Part shown: positions 1 through 6,369 of the stretch, one piece after another
Layout: each line of letters starts with the position of its first letter
Position numbering within the stretch: the stretch's first letter is position 1
Source: a virus
Direction: 5' to 3' (one strand)
DNA length: 21,643 bases
IMG/VR virus record: IMGVR_UViG_3300030333_003064
Span: 2,646 to 24,288 of that record
Position numbers and translations under genes: made by a program
The notes under the pieces: model-generated
The model's database searches: none
Told to the model about the DNA's origin: nothing
The model's input: the letters and a program-made list of their open reading frames with translations, nothing else

Positions 1-2
1 AT

Positions 3-662
3 ATCGTGACAAAAGAAAACGCACGAGTAGCAAAAATCCTAGGAATAAAGGTATCAGCTAGATGCACAACCGTAAAACCTGCAGGGACGACATCTCTGGT
101 CCTCGGAACATCTTCAGGTATTCATGCATGGCATAATGATTATTATGTACGTAGGATGCGTGTAGGGAAAAACGAGGCTATATATAAATATTTATCTAAG
201 TCGCACCCTGAATTAATTGAAGATGAATACTTCAGACCACACGATACAGCAGTTATATCTGTACCGCAGAAAGCTCCAGCTAAATCAATACTTAGAACTG
301 AATCACCGTTTGATACTCTTGAAAGAGTTAAACGTGTAGCTCAAGAGTGGATTAAGCCTGGTCACAGACGTGGTAGTAATACTCACAATGTATCAGCTAC
401 AATATCTTTGAAAGAAGATGAGTGGGAAAAAGCAGGTGAGTGGATGTGGAGTAATAGAGATTATTACAATGGGTTATCAGTATTACCATATGATGGTGGT
501 ACGTATACACAAGCTCCGTTTGAAGACATTGACGAAGCTGAATATAATAAAATGTCTAAAGTATTATCTGATGTCGACTTAACGAAAGTAACAGAGACAG
601 ATGATAACACAGATCTGTCAGGCGAGTTAGCTTGCGCTGGTGGTAACTGTGAAGTTGTTTAA
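3..662 (+). CDS. nrdJ: Class II (adenosylcobalamin-dependent) ribonucleotide reductase, C-terminal part
   Basis: This is the last ~220 residues of a B12-dependent ribonucleotide reductase, which makes deoxyribonucleotides for genome replication. The reading frame is open to the left edge of the window, so the true start and the thiyl-radical cysteine lie outside; the GTG at 6 is probably not the start. Visible family features are the substrate/loop motif KPAGTTSLVLGTSSGIH, the following YYVRRMRVGKNE segment, and the C-terminal pair ACAGGNC (Cys-x4-Cys, ending EVV). That pair is the mobile thioredoxin-reducible couple typical of monomeric class II enzymes such as the Lactobacillus leichmannii reductase. 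Class II enzymes need no oxygen and no separate radical subunit, and they are frequent in marine phages. The next plus-strand gene starts 19 bases downstream. Assignment to the family is firm; class II rather than class I rests on the C-terminal motif and overall look. Confidence 0.87.
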   Translation: MVTKENARVAKILGIKVSARCTTVKPAGTTSLVLGTSSGIHAWHNDYYVRRMRVGKNEAIYKYLSKSHPELIEDEYFRPHDTAVISVPQKAPAKSILRTESPFDTLERVKRVAQEWIKPGHRRGSNTHNVSATISLKEDEWEKAGEWMWSNRDYYNGLSVLPYDGGTYTQAPFEDIDEAEYNKMSKVLSDVDLTKVTETDDNTDLSGELACAGGNCEVV

Positions 663-681
663 TTAAATAAAATTTTATATT

Positions 682-864
682 ATGAATTTAGAAGAATTAT
701 TAGATGAAATGCAAAACGAAATGCACAGTGCTCATGAAGATCTAGAAAAATTTTCAGGTGGTAACAAATCCGCTGGAACTAGAGTCAGAAAGAGTATGCA
801 ATCAATAAAATCTATGGCACAAGATGTCAGGGTTCAAGTTCAAGAAGTTAAAAACAGTATGTAA
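682..864 (+). CDS. Histone H1-like (Hc1-type) small DNA-associated protein
   Basis: A 60-residue protein, highly charged and predicted all-helical. The central GGNKSAGTRVRKSMQSIKSMAQDVRVQVQ region (about residues 26-54) matches what I know of Bacteroidota Hc1/histone-H1-like proteins, which carry 'GNKAAGTR-RK-MQ-LK-LAQ-IR-EVQ' at the same place. Those proteins are thought to bind or organise DNA, but their exact role is poorly known. The gene follows the reductase by 19 bases with an AT-rich leader and no Shine-Dalgarno sequence, and it is followed immediately by a hairpin terminator, so it is probably the last gene of the plus-strand unit. In a phage it could affect host or phage nucleoid structure; that is inference. 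Confidence 0.7.
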   Translation: MNLEELLDEMQNEMHSAHEDLEKFSGGNKSAGTRVRKSMQSIKSMAQDVRVQVQEVKNSM

Positions 865-868
865 AAAT

Positions 869-896
869 AAAGGGAGCTTAATTGCTCCCTTTTTTT
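869..896. terminator. Bidirectional intrinsic terminator between convergent units
   Basis: A perfect 7-bp stem, AGGGAGC (871-877) with GCTCCCT (884-890), encloses a 6-base loop and can be extended by A-T pairs. It is followed by T-rich sequence on the plus strand (890-896) and preceded by A-rich sequence (862-871), which gives a T-run on the minus strand. It lies between the last plus-strand gene (stop at 864) and the last minus-strand gene (stop at 914), so it can end both transcripts. Confidence 0.88.
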
Positions 897-913
897 ATAC
901 TTTAATAATAATA

Positions 914-1510
914 TTACGTTACATTTTTTGCCGCTTCTACCGCGCCGCCGCCTACTGTGCCGCCTAACGTTGACCCCTCTTTATCTTCATCATTCTTGTT
1001 AAGGTGTTTGTATAATTTGTTAGCAGAGCCAATAGTCTTTGTGGTTTTGTCAATAATTTTTTTACCAGTCTTTAATTTTCCTCCTATTACATTTAAACCA
1101 GCTTTTCCTAAATCTTTTAAATTTTTTTCTCCTTCTACTACACCAGCAGCTGTTCCTATTACACCAGCAAAACCAGTTGGATCATACTTTTGTGCTTTAC
1201 CCATACCGTGTTGAACTGATTGTAGTCGTTCTTTTAATGTGAAATCTTTACTTCTTTTATTAGGATCATTTCTAGCAGCCCATAATTCTGGATATTCTTG
1301 TTTAAACTTTTCTTGCTCAGGTGTAAGCTCCCATGACGTTGAATCAAACTCTGATGTATCAATATTTGAATGATCACCTGTTGCACCTCCTTGTAAAAGT
1401 GTGTCCCAATCAGGTTCATTGTCGTTAGTTAACGGTGACACTGTAGCATGTTTTGGAAAACCTTTCATTTTATAAGACAACCCACTTCTATTACTTTTAG
1501 TTCTTGCCAT
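914..1510 (-). CDS. Unknown protein with internal MKGFPKHATVS tag, Gly-rich C-terminus
   Basis: 198 residues, no enzyme family recognised. After a 12-residue basic start (MARTKSNRSGLS) comes YKMKGFPKHATVSPL. This is nearly the N-terminus of the protein encoded at 4532-5077, although the two proteins otherwise look unrelated and their codons differ synonymously. The middle (about 60-100) is polar and charged. The C-terminal half is Gly/Ala/Lys-rich with alternating small hydrophobic residues (GFAGVIGTAAGVVEGEKN, GLNVIGGKLKTGKK) and ends GGTVGGGAVEAAKNVT; it could pack as amphipathic helices. It is the last gene of the minus-strand unit, 18 bases from the bidirectional hairpin. The start at 1510 is favoured by the leader and spacing. 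An in-frame ATG inside the tag (residue 15) would remove part of the motif and is less likely. Confidence 0.72.
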   Translation of the reverse strand: MARTKSNRSGLSYKMKGFPKHATVSPLTNDNEPDWDTLLQGGATGDHSNIDTSEFDSTSWELTPEQEKFKQEYPELWAARNDPNKRSKDFTLKERLQSVQHGMGKAQKYDPTGFAGVIGTAAGVVEGEKNLKDLGKAGLNVIGGKLKTGKKIIDKTTKTIGSANKLYKHLNKNDEDKEGSTLGGTVGGGAVEAAKNVT

Positions 1511-1531
1511 AGTTGATATACAGTTTTTTAT

Positions 1532-1792
1532 TTATTTTGCCGTAGTCTCTTCTTTACCTTTCTTATTTTCTGATATTTTTTTAACTAACGCTTTCCAATC
1601 ATCAAAGTCTACATCATCTTCTCCTCCTCCAATTTCATTTATAGCTGCATTAACCTCACTGCTTGTTACGTTGTGTTGTTTTAAAAAATTATTTCTCCAC
1701 GCATCAGAGCCTTCATCGCCTGTAGGTGGAGTTGGTTTCCCTTGCATAGTTTGTTTTGTAAATGCGGACCATCCGTTCATTTTAAATGCCAT
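1532..1792 (-). CDS. Small MAFK-tagged protein
   Basis: 86 residues. It starts MAFKMNGWSAFTKQ, almost the same opening as the protein at 5790-6098 (MAFKLNGWSAFTSP), but the rest of the two proteins differs. The body contains an acidic stretch, GGGEDDVDFDDW (about residues 54-65), and a Lys/Glu-rich C-terminus (KKISENKKGKEETTAK). No signal peptide, membrane segment or known domain is seen. The gene sits 19 bases downstream of the neighbouring tagged gene with an AT-rich leader. Function unknown; it is probably co-expressed with the other tagged proteins. Confidence 0.75.
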   Translation of the reverse strand: MAFKMNGWSAFTKQTMQGKPTPPTGDEGSDAWRNNFLKQHNVTSSEVNAAINEIGGGEDDVDFDDWKALVKKISENKKGKEETTAK

Positions 1793-1811
1793 AATATTAT
1801 TTTTTTAATTG

Positions 1812-3344
1812 TTATAAAAATTTGTTATATCTTTGTCTTATAGCGAAGCCTTTAGCTCTGCTTTTGTTATTAATATATTCTTCATGTTTTTTAGAGCCAA
1901 ATTTAAATGGGTTTTGGTCTGCGTTCATTAAGCTTTCTTGAGAATAATAATTAATTTGTTTAGTTAACTCTTCTAGATTTTTGTTATTCCATTTAGCGTA
2001 AGCTGAACTAGTTTTAGGTGGACCCATTCTTTTGTCTAAATAATCTACAACTCCATCTTTATTATAATCTTTAGGGTCAAACTCTTGTTCTTTAGTTTCA
2101 GTTTCTTCAACTTCATTTTCATCTTCATTACCACCAATAGCAGCTTCTTCTTCAACTGGAGGTATATCTGGAGAAAATTTATTTTGATTCATTTTTGCTA
2201 TATCTTCGTCCATCATAGCGGTGAAATCATCAGTATATTCTTTATTTTCGTTTACATCAGCGGTTTGATTTTGGTCTTCGTCTTCTTCGACTATTGCTTT
2301 ACCTTCTAATTGGCTAAACGTTTTACTTCCTTTAGTTGTTGGGTAACTTACTGTTTTGTTACTTACATCTTTAAACAGATTCATTTTTTTCATAGCCTGT
2401 TCATGTGACACTCCATCTTCTCTTAGTTTTTGATAATCTTCCCAATTACCACCTCGTAAATCACTATATCCTTCAATAAGAGAATAGTACTTTTCTGGAT
2501 CCCTTGCCATTAATTCTTTTTTAATATGGTTTGGTATATCTTTTGGCCCATCTTTATGATTAATATACTTCATAGCTTTATCATAATACCTTTCAGCTAA
2601 TCTAACTTTATTAGCATCCTCAAACTCTTCTTTACTTTTTTCTATATTGCCAGCTAAAACCGGATGAGGTTTATAGTTAGTAACATCAATATTTCCTAAT
2701 ACATTAGATAGTTTATCAGCGTCCCAACCATAACCTTTACTTGCTGATTCTTTTAAATCTGTATCAATCCATCTAGCTTGGTTAAGCTTTTTTTGAAATA
2801 TTTTTTTTGCTGCATTTCTATCAAATCTACCATCTTTATAAATACGTACACCTTCTTTTTCTAGATTTTTTTTATTTTTCTTTACCCAATTTTTAAAATC
2901 AGCATTAGTAGGTTGTTTAAAACCTCCTTCATCATCAAGTTCAAAATTAAATTTAAGTGGATCATTTTTATAATTTTTTAATCTTTTTTGAACGTGTTCC
3001 CAGTTATCAATATTGATTTTATCTTGTTCTGTAATATCTCCTCCCCAACCAAAATAATCTGAACCTAGTTGATCTCTTACGTTATCAGAAGTGGTAGGAT
3101 TTAAGTGATGTGAACCAGAAGCAATTCCGCTTTGAGGTATAACATCAGGAGCTATAGAATAACCATGTTTTTCTTCAAATCTTTTATCATATTCTCTCCA
3201 CTCGTCTGCCTTGTCTCCATATTGTGCGTAAGGATCATATTCACCCTCACGATTATATGGGTGAGACGCAGAGTGGTACGTTGCAAAACTTTTACCTATA
3301 CCTGTTCCTTTACCGGGATTAAACCCTTTCATTTTAAATGCCAT
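1812..3344 (-). CDS. MAFK-tagged 510-residue protein with a calcium-loop-like motif
   Basis: The largest tagged protein. It opens MAFKMKGFNPGKGTGIGKSF. The body is hydrophilic and rich in Asn, Lys, Asp and aromatic residues, with no membrane segment and no family I recognise. A strongly acidic, probably disordered stretch spans about residues 348-425. It is followed by DYNKDGVVDYLD at 426-437, whose D426, N428, D430, D434 and D437 spacing fits an EF-hand/dockerin-type calcium-binding loop. The C-terminus is basic (KGFAIRQRYNKFL). Its start is 2 bases from the stop codon of the upstream thioredoxin-fold gene. Its size and late-block position would suit a virion or virion-associated protein, but that is a guess from context. 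Confidence 0.78.
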   Translation of the reverse strand: MAFKMKGFNPGKGTGIGKSFATYHSASHPYNREGEYDPYAQYGDKADEWREYDKRFEEKHGYSIAPDVIPQSGIASGSHHLNPTTSDNVRDQLGSDYFGWGGDITEQDKINIDNWEHVQKRLKNYKNDPLKFNFELDDEGGFKQPTNADFKNWVKKNKKNLEKEGVRIYKDGRFDRNAAKKIFQKKLNQARWIDTDLKESASKGYGWDADKLSNVLGNIDVTNYKPHPVLAGNIEKSKEEFEDANKVRLAERYYDKAMKYINHKDGPKDIPNHIKKELMARDPEKYYSLIEGYSDLRGGNWEDYQKLREDGVSHEQAMKKMNLFKDVSNKTVSYPTTKGSKTFSQLEGKAIVEEDEDQNQTADVNENKEYTDDFTAMMDEDIAKMNQNKFSPDIPPVEEEAAIGGNEDENEVEETETKEQEFDPKDYNKDGVVDYLDKRMGPPKTSSAYAKWNNKNLEELTKQINYYSQESLMNADQNPFKFGSKKHEEYINNKSRAKGFAIRQRYNKFL

Positions 3345-3346
3345 AA

Positions 3347-3742
3347 TTATTGAAATTTATTAAGTGTTATAGTATCAACTGCGTGCTGTACTGTTTTTTT
3401 ATCTGCTTCTAATTTAAACATTACATTAGGATTGAAGCGAGCTTTCTCAATACCGTTATCAAATATAATAACTGTCGGTACAGCTGTAATATTATAATCT
3501 GCTTGTATGTCCATAGATGACATAATATCAACACGATATACATTACATCCCTTTAATTTATTTAATTCATTAAACTGATTCATTTTATTCCAGTCAGCCC
3601 AAAATTCTACAGCAACAACATCTTTAGCTATTTTGTTTTTAAAATTACTATTATCAGCAAACTCTTGAGCAGAACATGTACCTATACAAAATACAAACAG
3701 CATTACAAATACATAAATAAAGTTAGATAAATCTAGTGTCAT
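3347..3742 (-). CDS. Exported thioredoxin-fold protein lacking the CxxC cysteines
   Basis: 131 residues. A hydrophobic N-terminus (residues 7-22) ends in CSAQ/EF, a signal-peptide junction of the kind common in Bacteroidota, so export to the periplasm is likely. The rest matches a thioredoxin fold: VVAVEFWADW (42-51), a later strand VYRVDI, and the cis-proline region AVPTVIIFDNG (P89). In thioredoxins the motif after FWA-W is CxxC. Here it is N52-K-M-N55, so both redox cysteines are replaced by Asn. The remaining C66 lies elsewhere and cannot form the usual couple. The protein is therefore unlikely to be a disulfide oxidoreductase and may act as a binding or chaperone module. Its start overlaps the upstream membrane-protein stop (ATGA, 3739-3742), which suggests translational coupling. 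Confidence 0.82.
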   Translation of the reverse strand: MTLDLSNFIYVFVMLFVFCIGTCSAQEFADNSNFKNKIAKDVVAVEFWADWNKMNQFNELNKLKGCNVYRVDIMSSMDIQADYNITAVPTVIIFDNGIEKARFNPNVMFKLEADKKTVQHAVDTITLNKFQ

Positions 3743-4083
3743 TTTCTTAAAAGTTTTATTTCCTCTTTCATTTCATCTACCTCCTTTATTACTGCGTTGA
3801 TTTGATTACGAGCCATTTGATCTTTCATGTTGAACTCCATACGAGTTGGCGGCCACGTATTAGTAGCAGCCGGATCACCCATGTCTATAGTATATGTACC
3901 AGTTCCTGGTTTAGGTAATTCCAAAGCTTTTTCTACTTTACCTTCTAGTTCTGCAAACTTAGAATTAATACTAGCCATTAAACCAAAATAAGCAGATACA
4001 ACTGTAACTACTGCTACAACTATACTGATTAATGTTTTAACACTAATTTGAAATTTACTTTCTTCTGAAAGTTCTTTAGCCAT
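3739..4083 (-). CDS. Single-pass membrane protein with coiled-coil segments
   Basis: 114 residues. A short charged N-terminus is followed by one membrane segment (about 17-39, LISIVVAVVTVVSAYFGLMA). Then come a helical charged stretch (SKFAELEGKVEKALEL), a Pro/Gly-rich loop with TWPPTRMEFN, and a C-terminal helix (about 90-114) with heptad-like spacing. This architecture fits a phage-encoded inner-membrane accessory protein, such as a holin-like or spanin-like component. No family signature proves either, and one transmembrane segment with a long soluble tail is not diagnostic. It overlaps the exported thioredoxin-fold gene by four bases, so the two may work together in the envelope. Confidence 0.75.
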   Translation of the reverse strand: MAKELSEESKFQISVKTLISIVVAVVTVVSAYFGLMASINSKFAELEGKVEKALELPKPGTGTYTIDMGDPAATNTWPPTRMEFNMKDQMARNQINAVIKEVDEMKEEIKLLRK

Positions 4084-4089
4084 AGCTAT

Positions 4090-4230
4090 TTAATTTTTTA
4101 AATTATCTATTTGTGGTGGTTTTGTTTCTATCTTTGGCTCTTGTTTTTTAACCTCAGACTTACTACCTCTCATGTAGTCAATACACATTTTAATTCCAGG
4201 TAACGCCTGGTTTCTATATCCTTTTGCCAT
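4090..4230 (-). CDS. 46-residue small protein (MAKGYRNQALPG...)
   Basis: A short reading frame that fills the gap between two genes: ATG at 4228-4230, stop TAA at 4090-4092. The peptide starts MAKGYRNQALPGIKMCIDYMRG and continues as a Lys/Glu/Pro-rich tail (KKQEPKIETKPPQ). Support comes from its perfect fit in the gap and from its leader, which is nearly identical to the one before the tagged gene at 4252-4506 (AATAAATAAATAAATTATGG in both). The second residue and the early basic residue resemble the MAFK openings of its neighbours. No domain recognised; one cysteine. Confidence 0.68.
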   Translation of the reverse strand: MAKGYRNQALPGIKMCIDYMRGSKSEVKKQEPKIETKPPQIDNLKN

Positions 4231-4250
4231 AATTTATTTATTTATTTATT
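4231..4250 (-). promoter_or_regulatory. Repeated A/T leader before the 46-residue gene
   Basis: On the minus strand the bases before the start read as TAAA repeats ending AAATT before ATG. This is the same as the leader at 4507-4523. Such A-rich, Shine-Dalgarno-free leaders are usual for translation initiation in Bacteroidota. Confidence 0.5.
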
Positions 4251-4251
4251 A

Positions 4252-4506
4252 TTAATTTCCAGGTTGTGGTTTTTTAAAAGAACGTAGCAAACTTTGGTGT
4301 CGTGGGTTATTTTCATCAAATTTAATCCCATAATAAGATTCTAGTTCACTTATGTAGTATGCTTTTTCTTTTGGAGTAAACTGAACATTCGTGGTATCTT
4401 GTTCTTCTGATTTTTGCTCCATGTGTTGATGATCGCCATCTGAATGCTTAGTGTCTGCGTGAGTAAAACCTGATCTCAACGGAAATCCTTTCATTTTAAA
4501 TGCCAT
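4252..4506 (-). CDS. Small MAFK-tagged His/Glu-rich protein
   Basis: 84 residues starting MAFKMKGFPLRSGF. The tag is followed by a His/Asp/Gln/Glu-rich hydrophilic stretch (THADTKHSDGDHQHMEQ, about 15-31) that could bind divalent metal but matches no named site. A C-terminal part resembling a compact helical module follows (PKEKAYYISELESYYGIKF, about 45-63), ending in RSFKKPQPGN. The start is fixed by the tag and by the repeated AT leader at 4507-4523. The protein has no signal peptide. Function unknown. Confidence 0.75.
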   Translation of the reverse strand: MAFKMKGFPLRSGFTHADTKHSDGDHQHMEQKSEEQDTTNVQFTPKEKAYYISELESYYGIKFDENNPRHQSLLRSFKKPQPGN

Positions 4507-4523
4507 AATTTATTTATTTATTT
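4507..4523 (-). promoter_or_regulatory. Repeated A/T leader before a MAFK-tagged gene
   Basis: Minus-strand sequence AAATAAATAAATAAATT directly precedes the ATG at 4506. It is shared with the leader at 4231-4250; weaker versions (TTAATAAATAAAAC) precede the tagged gene at 5790-6098. It probably serves as a translation-initiation leader. Confidence 0.5.
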
Positions 4524-4531
4524 GTTTAACT

Positions 4532-5077
4532 TTAAACTTTATCTTGCATTTTTTTAATTAGCTTAGTGCCTCTATAAACACCGCTAACAGGATGCTTAGA
4601 GCCTCGAGAGAATAAATCTCTAATTTTTGATCCCAATCTTCTTCTATTAGCCTTTCTATTAGCTCGTCTAGCTGCTCTTCTAGCTTTTCTTTCATCTCCT
4701 TTACCCACTCCTAAAAATTGACCAAGTTTTGTATCCTTGAATTTCTTTCGATCTTTCATCACCCGCGGCGTTTGAGAAATATATTCCGATTCTGTAGGAG
4801 TACTAATGTTAACTTCAGGTTCGTTGGAACTTGCACTAGGTAAATACTCTGTACTTACAGGTTGTGTATCTACAGATGTTCTAACAACCTCTGGCTCTGA
4901 AGGCATTATAGTATCTCCTTCAGTTACATAGTGATCTAATTTTTCTCTTCTAGGATCGTTCCAGTCCATTTCCGTTTGAGGAATATATTGTTTCATTTGC
5001 CTCTGTGATTGAGGAATATACTCCTTAAAAGCAGAAACTGTAGCGTGTTTAGGAAATCCTTTTCTTTTAAACGCCAT
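4532..5077 (-). CDS. MAFK-tagged protein with Arg-rich, nucleic-acid-binding-like C-terminus
   Basis: 181 residues starting MAFKRKGFPKHATVSAFKEY. The tag is the same as the one inside the protein at 914-1510. Next come short repeats around YIPQ (EYIPQSQ, QYIPQTE, and later EYISQTP), then a Ser/Glu/Pro-rich low-complexity middle (about 60-105). The C-terminus is very basic (KARRAARRANRKANRRRLGSK, about 129-150) and is followed by a helical end (GTKLIKKMQDKV). Such Arg/Ala-rich tails bind nucleic acid or pack with DNA in virions. Together with the tag this suggests a DNA-associated internal protein, which is inference. The stop lies 24 bases before the next tagged gene. Confidence 0.76.
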   Translation of the reverse strand: MAFKRKGFPKHATVSAFKEYIPQSQRQMKQYIPQTEMDWNDPRREKLDHYVTEGDTIMPSEPEVVRTSVDTQPVSTEYLPSASSNEPEVNISTPTESEYISQTPRVMKDRKKFKDTKLGQFLGVGKGDERKARRAARRANRKANRRRLGSKIRDLFSRGSKHPVSGVYRGTKLIKKMQDKV

Positions 5078-5079
5078 GA

Positions 5080-5787
5080 TTATTTTATTTTAAGTTTTAT
5101 TTTACCATCTTCAATATATAATCCTTCTGGTTCTTTTATTGCTTGCCCGTTAATATTATATATTACACTATTTTGCTTAGATTTATTTATAAGCTCGTCT
5201 ATGTTAGAGCTACAAGGTAATCCAGTATCGCAGTCTACATACTCCGTGATGTATTCTATAAACTCTACATATTCTATTTCTACTATAGTATCATAAACAA
5301 ATACTTCTACATATTCAATAACATCAACAAATAAAGTATCTAATATATCTTCATATACTGTTACTGTATCAGTAATATAAATATACTCAGGCACAAACAC
5401 TTCTACTTCTACTGTATCAACTATAATTTCATATACATACTCTGTATTAATTATAGTATCATATATTGTTTCATAAATAGTTTCATACTCTGTCACGTAT
5501 ACTGTATCACAATCTGGTGGTGGAGGAGCGCATTCTTCTATTGGTGTAGGTTCAGCATTATCTTCATCACTACCATCTACACAGTCTTCCCAACCATCAT
5601 TTAAATAAAACAAATTTGGGCCATTAGGTACACAACCATTAGGTGAATACTGTGTCCAGTTAGCTGGGTCATCTCCACAATAAAAACCATTTTGTTCTGC
5701 ACATTCAATACATAATTGTTGAAAGTCAAGTTGCGCACTAGCGAACGAGCTAATAAACGCAAATAAAATTATAATATATTTTTTCAT
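5080..5787 (-). CDS. Secreted repeat protein with LDLa-like motif and T9SS-type C-terminal sorting domain
   Basis: 235 residues. A signal peptide (residues 1-19, MKKYIIILFAFISSFASAQ) precedes a Cys-rich segment. In it, NDGWEDCVDGSDE (63-75), together with C26, C29, C37 and C52, looks like an LDL-receptor class A calcium-binding motif. Residues 93-186 are a strongly biased Asp/Thr/Tyr/Val/Ile/Glu repeat of alternating 'DT[IV]', 'EYV' and 'YETI' units, probably an extended beta-rich stalk flanked by DCD motifs. The end, VIYNINGQAIKEPEGLYIEDG (208-228) then KIKLKIK, matches the type A sorting domain of the Bacteroidota type IX secretion system. That domain directs proteins across the outer membrane and onto the cell surface. 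The gene lies between tagged genes with 2-base spacings on both sides. It could be a host-surface protein made during infection or a virion fibre element borrowed from host adhesins. Confidence 0.78.
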   Translation of the reverse strand: MKKYIIILFAFISSFASAQLDFQQLCIECAEQNGFYCGDDPANWTQYSPNGCVPNGPNLFYLNDGWEDCVDGSDEDNAEPTPIEECAPPPPDCDTVYVTEYETIYETIYDTIINTEYVYEIIVDTVEVEVFVPEYIYITDTVTVYEDILDTLFVDVIEYVEVFVYDTIVEIEYVEFIEYITEYVDCDTGLPCSSNIDELINKSKQNSVIYNINGQAIKEPEGLYIEDGKIKLKIK

Positions 5788-5789
5788 AG

Positions 5790-6098
5790 CTATTTGTTTT
5801 TATGTAATTTATCGTATATTTCTTTACCTTTTTTATCTAAGTCACTTCTTTTAACTGGCGCCTCGTTTTGCTCTTTTAAAAAGTCTTTATCGGCTTCTAT
5901 ATTAGATTTAAATCTATTTATATCTTGTTTTATTTTGTTTATAGCAGATTTTAAATTTGTTTGAACTTTTTTATTACCAATGTTTTTTGGGTTTAATCGA
6001 TCTAGCCTAAGATTAGCTAAATCTTTTCTAGCTTCTTTTAATCTTCTTTTATCGTCAGGGCTAGTAAACGCAGACCATCCGTTTAATTTAAATGCCAT
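5790..6098 (-). CDS. Small MAFK-tagged basic helical protein
   Basis: 102 residues starting MAFKLNGWSAFTSP, sharing its opening with the protein at 1532-1792. The rest is Lys/Arg/Asp/Asn-rich and predicted helical or coiled coil (RRLKEARKDLANLRLDRLNP, then AINKIKQDINRFKSNIEADK), ending in a basic tail (KGKEIYDKLHKNK). No known domain. It sits 2 bases from the stop of the LDLa/T9SS-like gene's start, in the same tight arrangement as its neighbours. Codon use is like the rest of the block. Confidence 0.75.
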   Translation of the reverse strand: MAFKLNGWSAFTSPDDKRRLKEARKDLANLRLDRLNPKNIGNKKVQTNLKSAINKIKQDINRFKSNIEADKDFLKEQNEAPVKRSDLDKKGKEIYDKLHKNK

Positions 6099-6120
6099 AG
6101 TTATTTGTTTTATTTATTAA

Positions 6121-6366
6121 TTAATAAACGTCTCCGTAAGGATTAATCTTTCTTCTTTCTTTTTCACTTAAACCTGCTTCTTTTAATAGCCTTTCTGCCT
6201 TTTGAGTTTTTGCTATTTTTTTCTCGTATTTTTTTTCAGGCCCCATATAAGGATCATCAGGATTAACACCTGGTCCATGTTTTTTAGCTAGTCTTTTTGC
6301 TCTTGCAATTTTTATATTTTTTCTTAATTTATCAAACGGTTTCCAGCCTTTCATCTTAAATGCCAT
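6121..6366 (-). CDS. Small MAFK-tagged very basic protein
   Basis: 81 residues starting MAFKMKGWKPFDKLRK. Lys and Arg make up a large share (KNIKIARAKRLAKKHG, KKYEKKIAKTQKAERLLKEA), with a Pro/Gly/Asp-rich turn in the middle (GPGVNPDDPYMGPEK). It ends ERRKINPYGDVY. It resembles a nucleic-acid-binding or DNA-packing peptide, but no family is recognised. The start is fixed by the tag and lies 3 bases from the stop of the upstream outer-membrane-like gene. Confidence 0.74.
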   Translation of the reverse strand: MAFKMKGWKPFDKLRKNIKIARAKRLAKKHGPGVNPDDPYMGPEKKYEKKIAKTQKAERLLKEAGLSEKERRKINPYGDVY

Positions 6367-6369
6367 ATC

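Noticed and set aside
957-1214. Plus-strand frame of 85 codons
   Set aside because: It is antisense to the tagged protein at 914-1510 and its product is a composition shadow of that gene.
3347-3742. Pseudogene status for the thioredoxin-fold gene
   Set aside because: The frame, signal peptide, cis-proline and coupling to the upstream gene are intact; only the two cysteines are substituted, consistently by Asn.
5009-5296. Plus-strand frame of 95 codons
   Set aside because: It runs antisense across two well-supported minus-strand genes and their junction.
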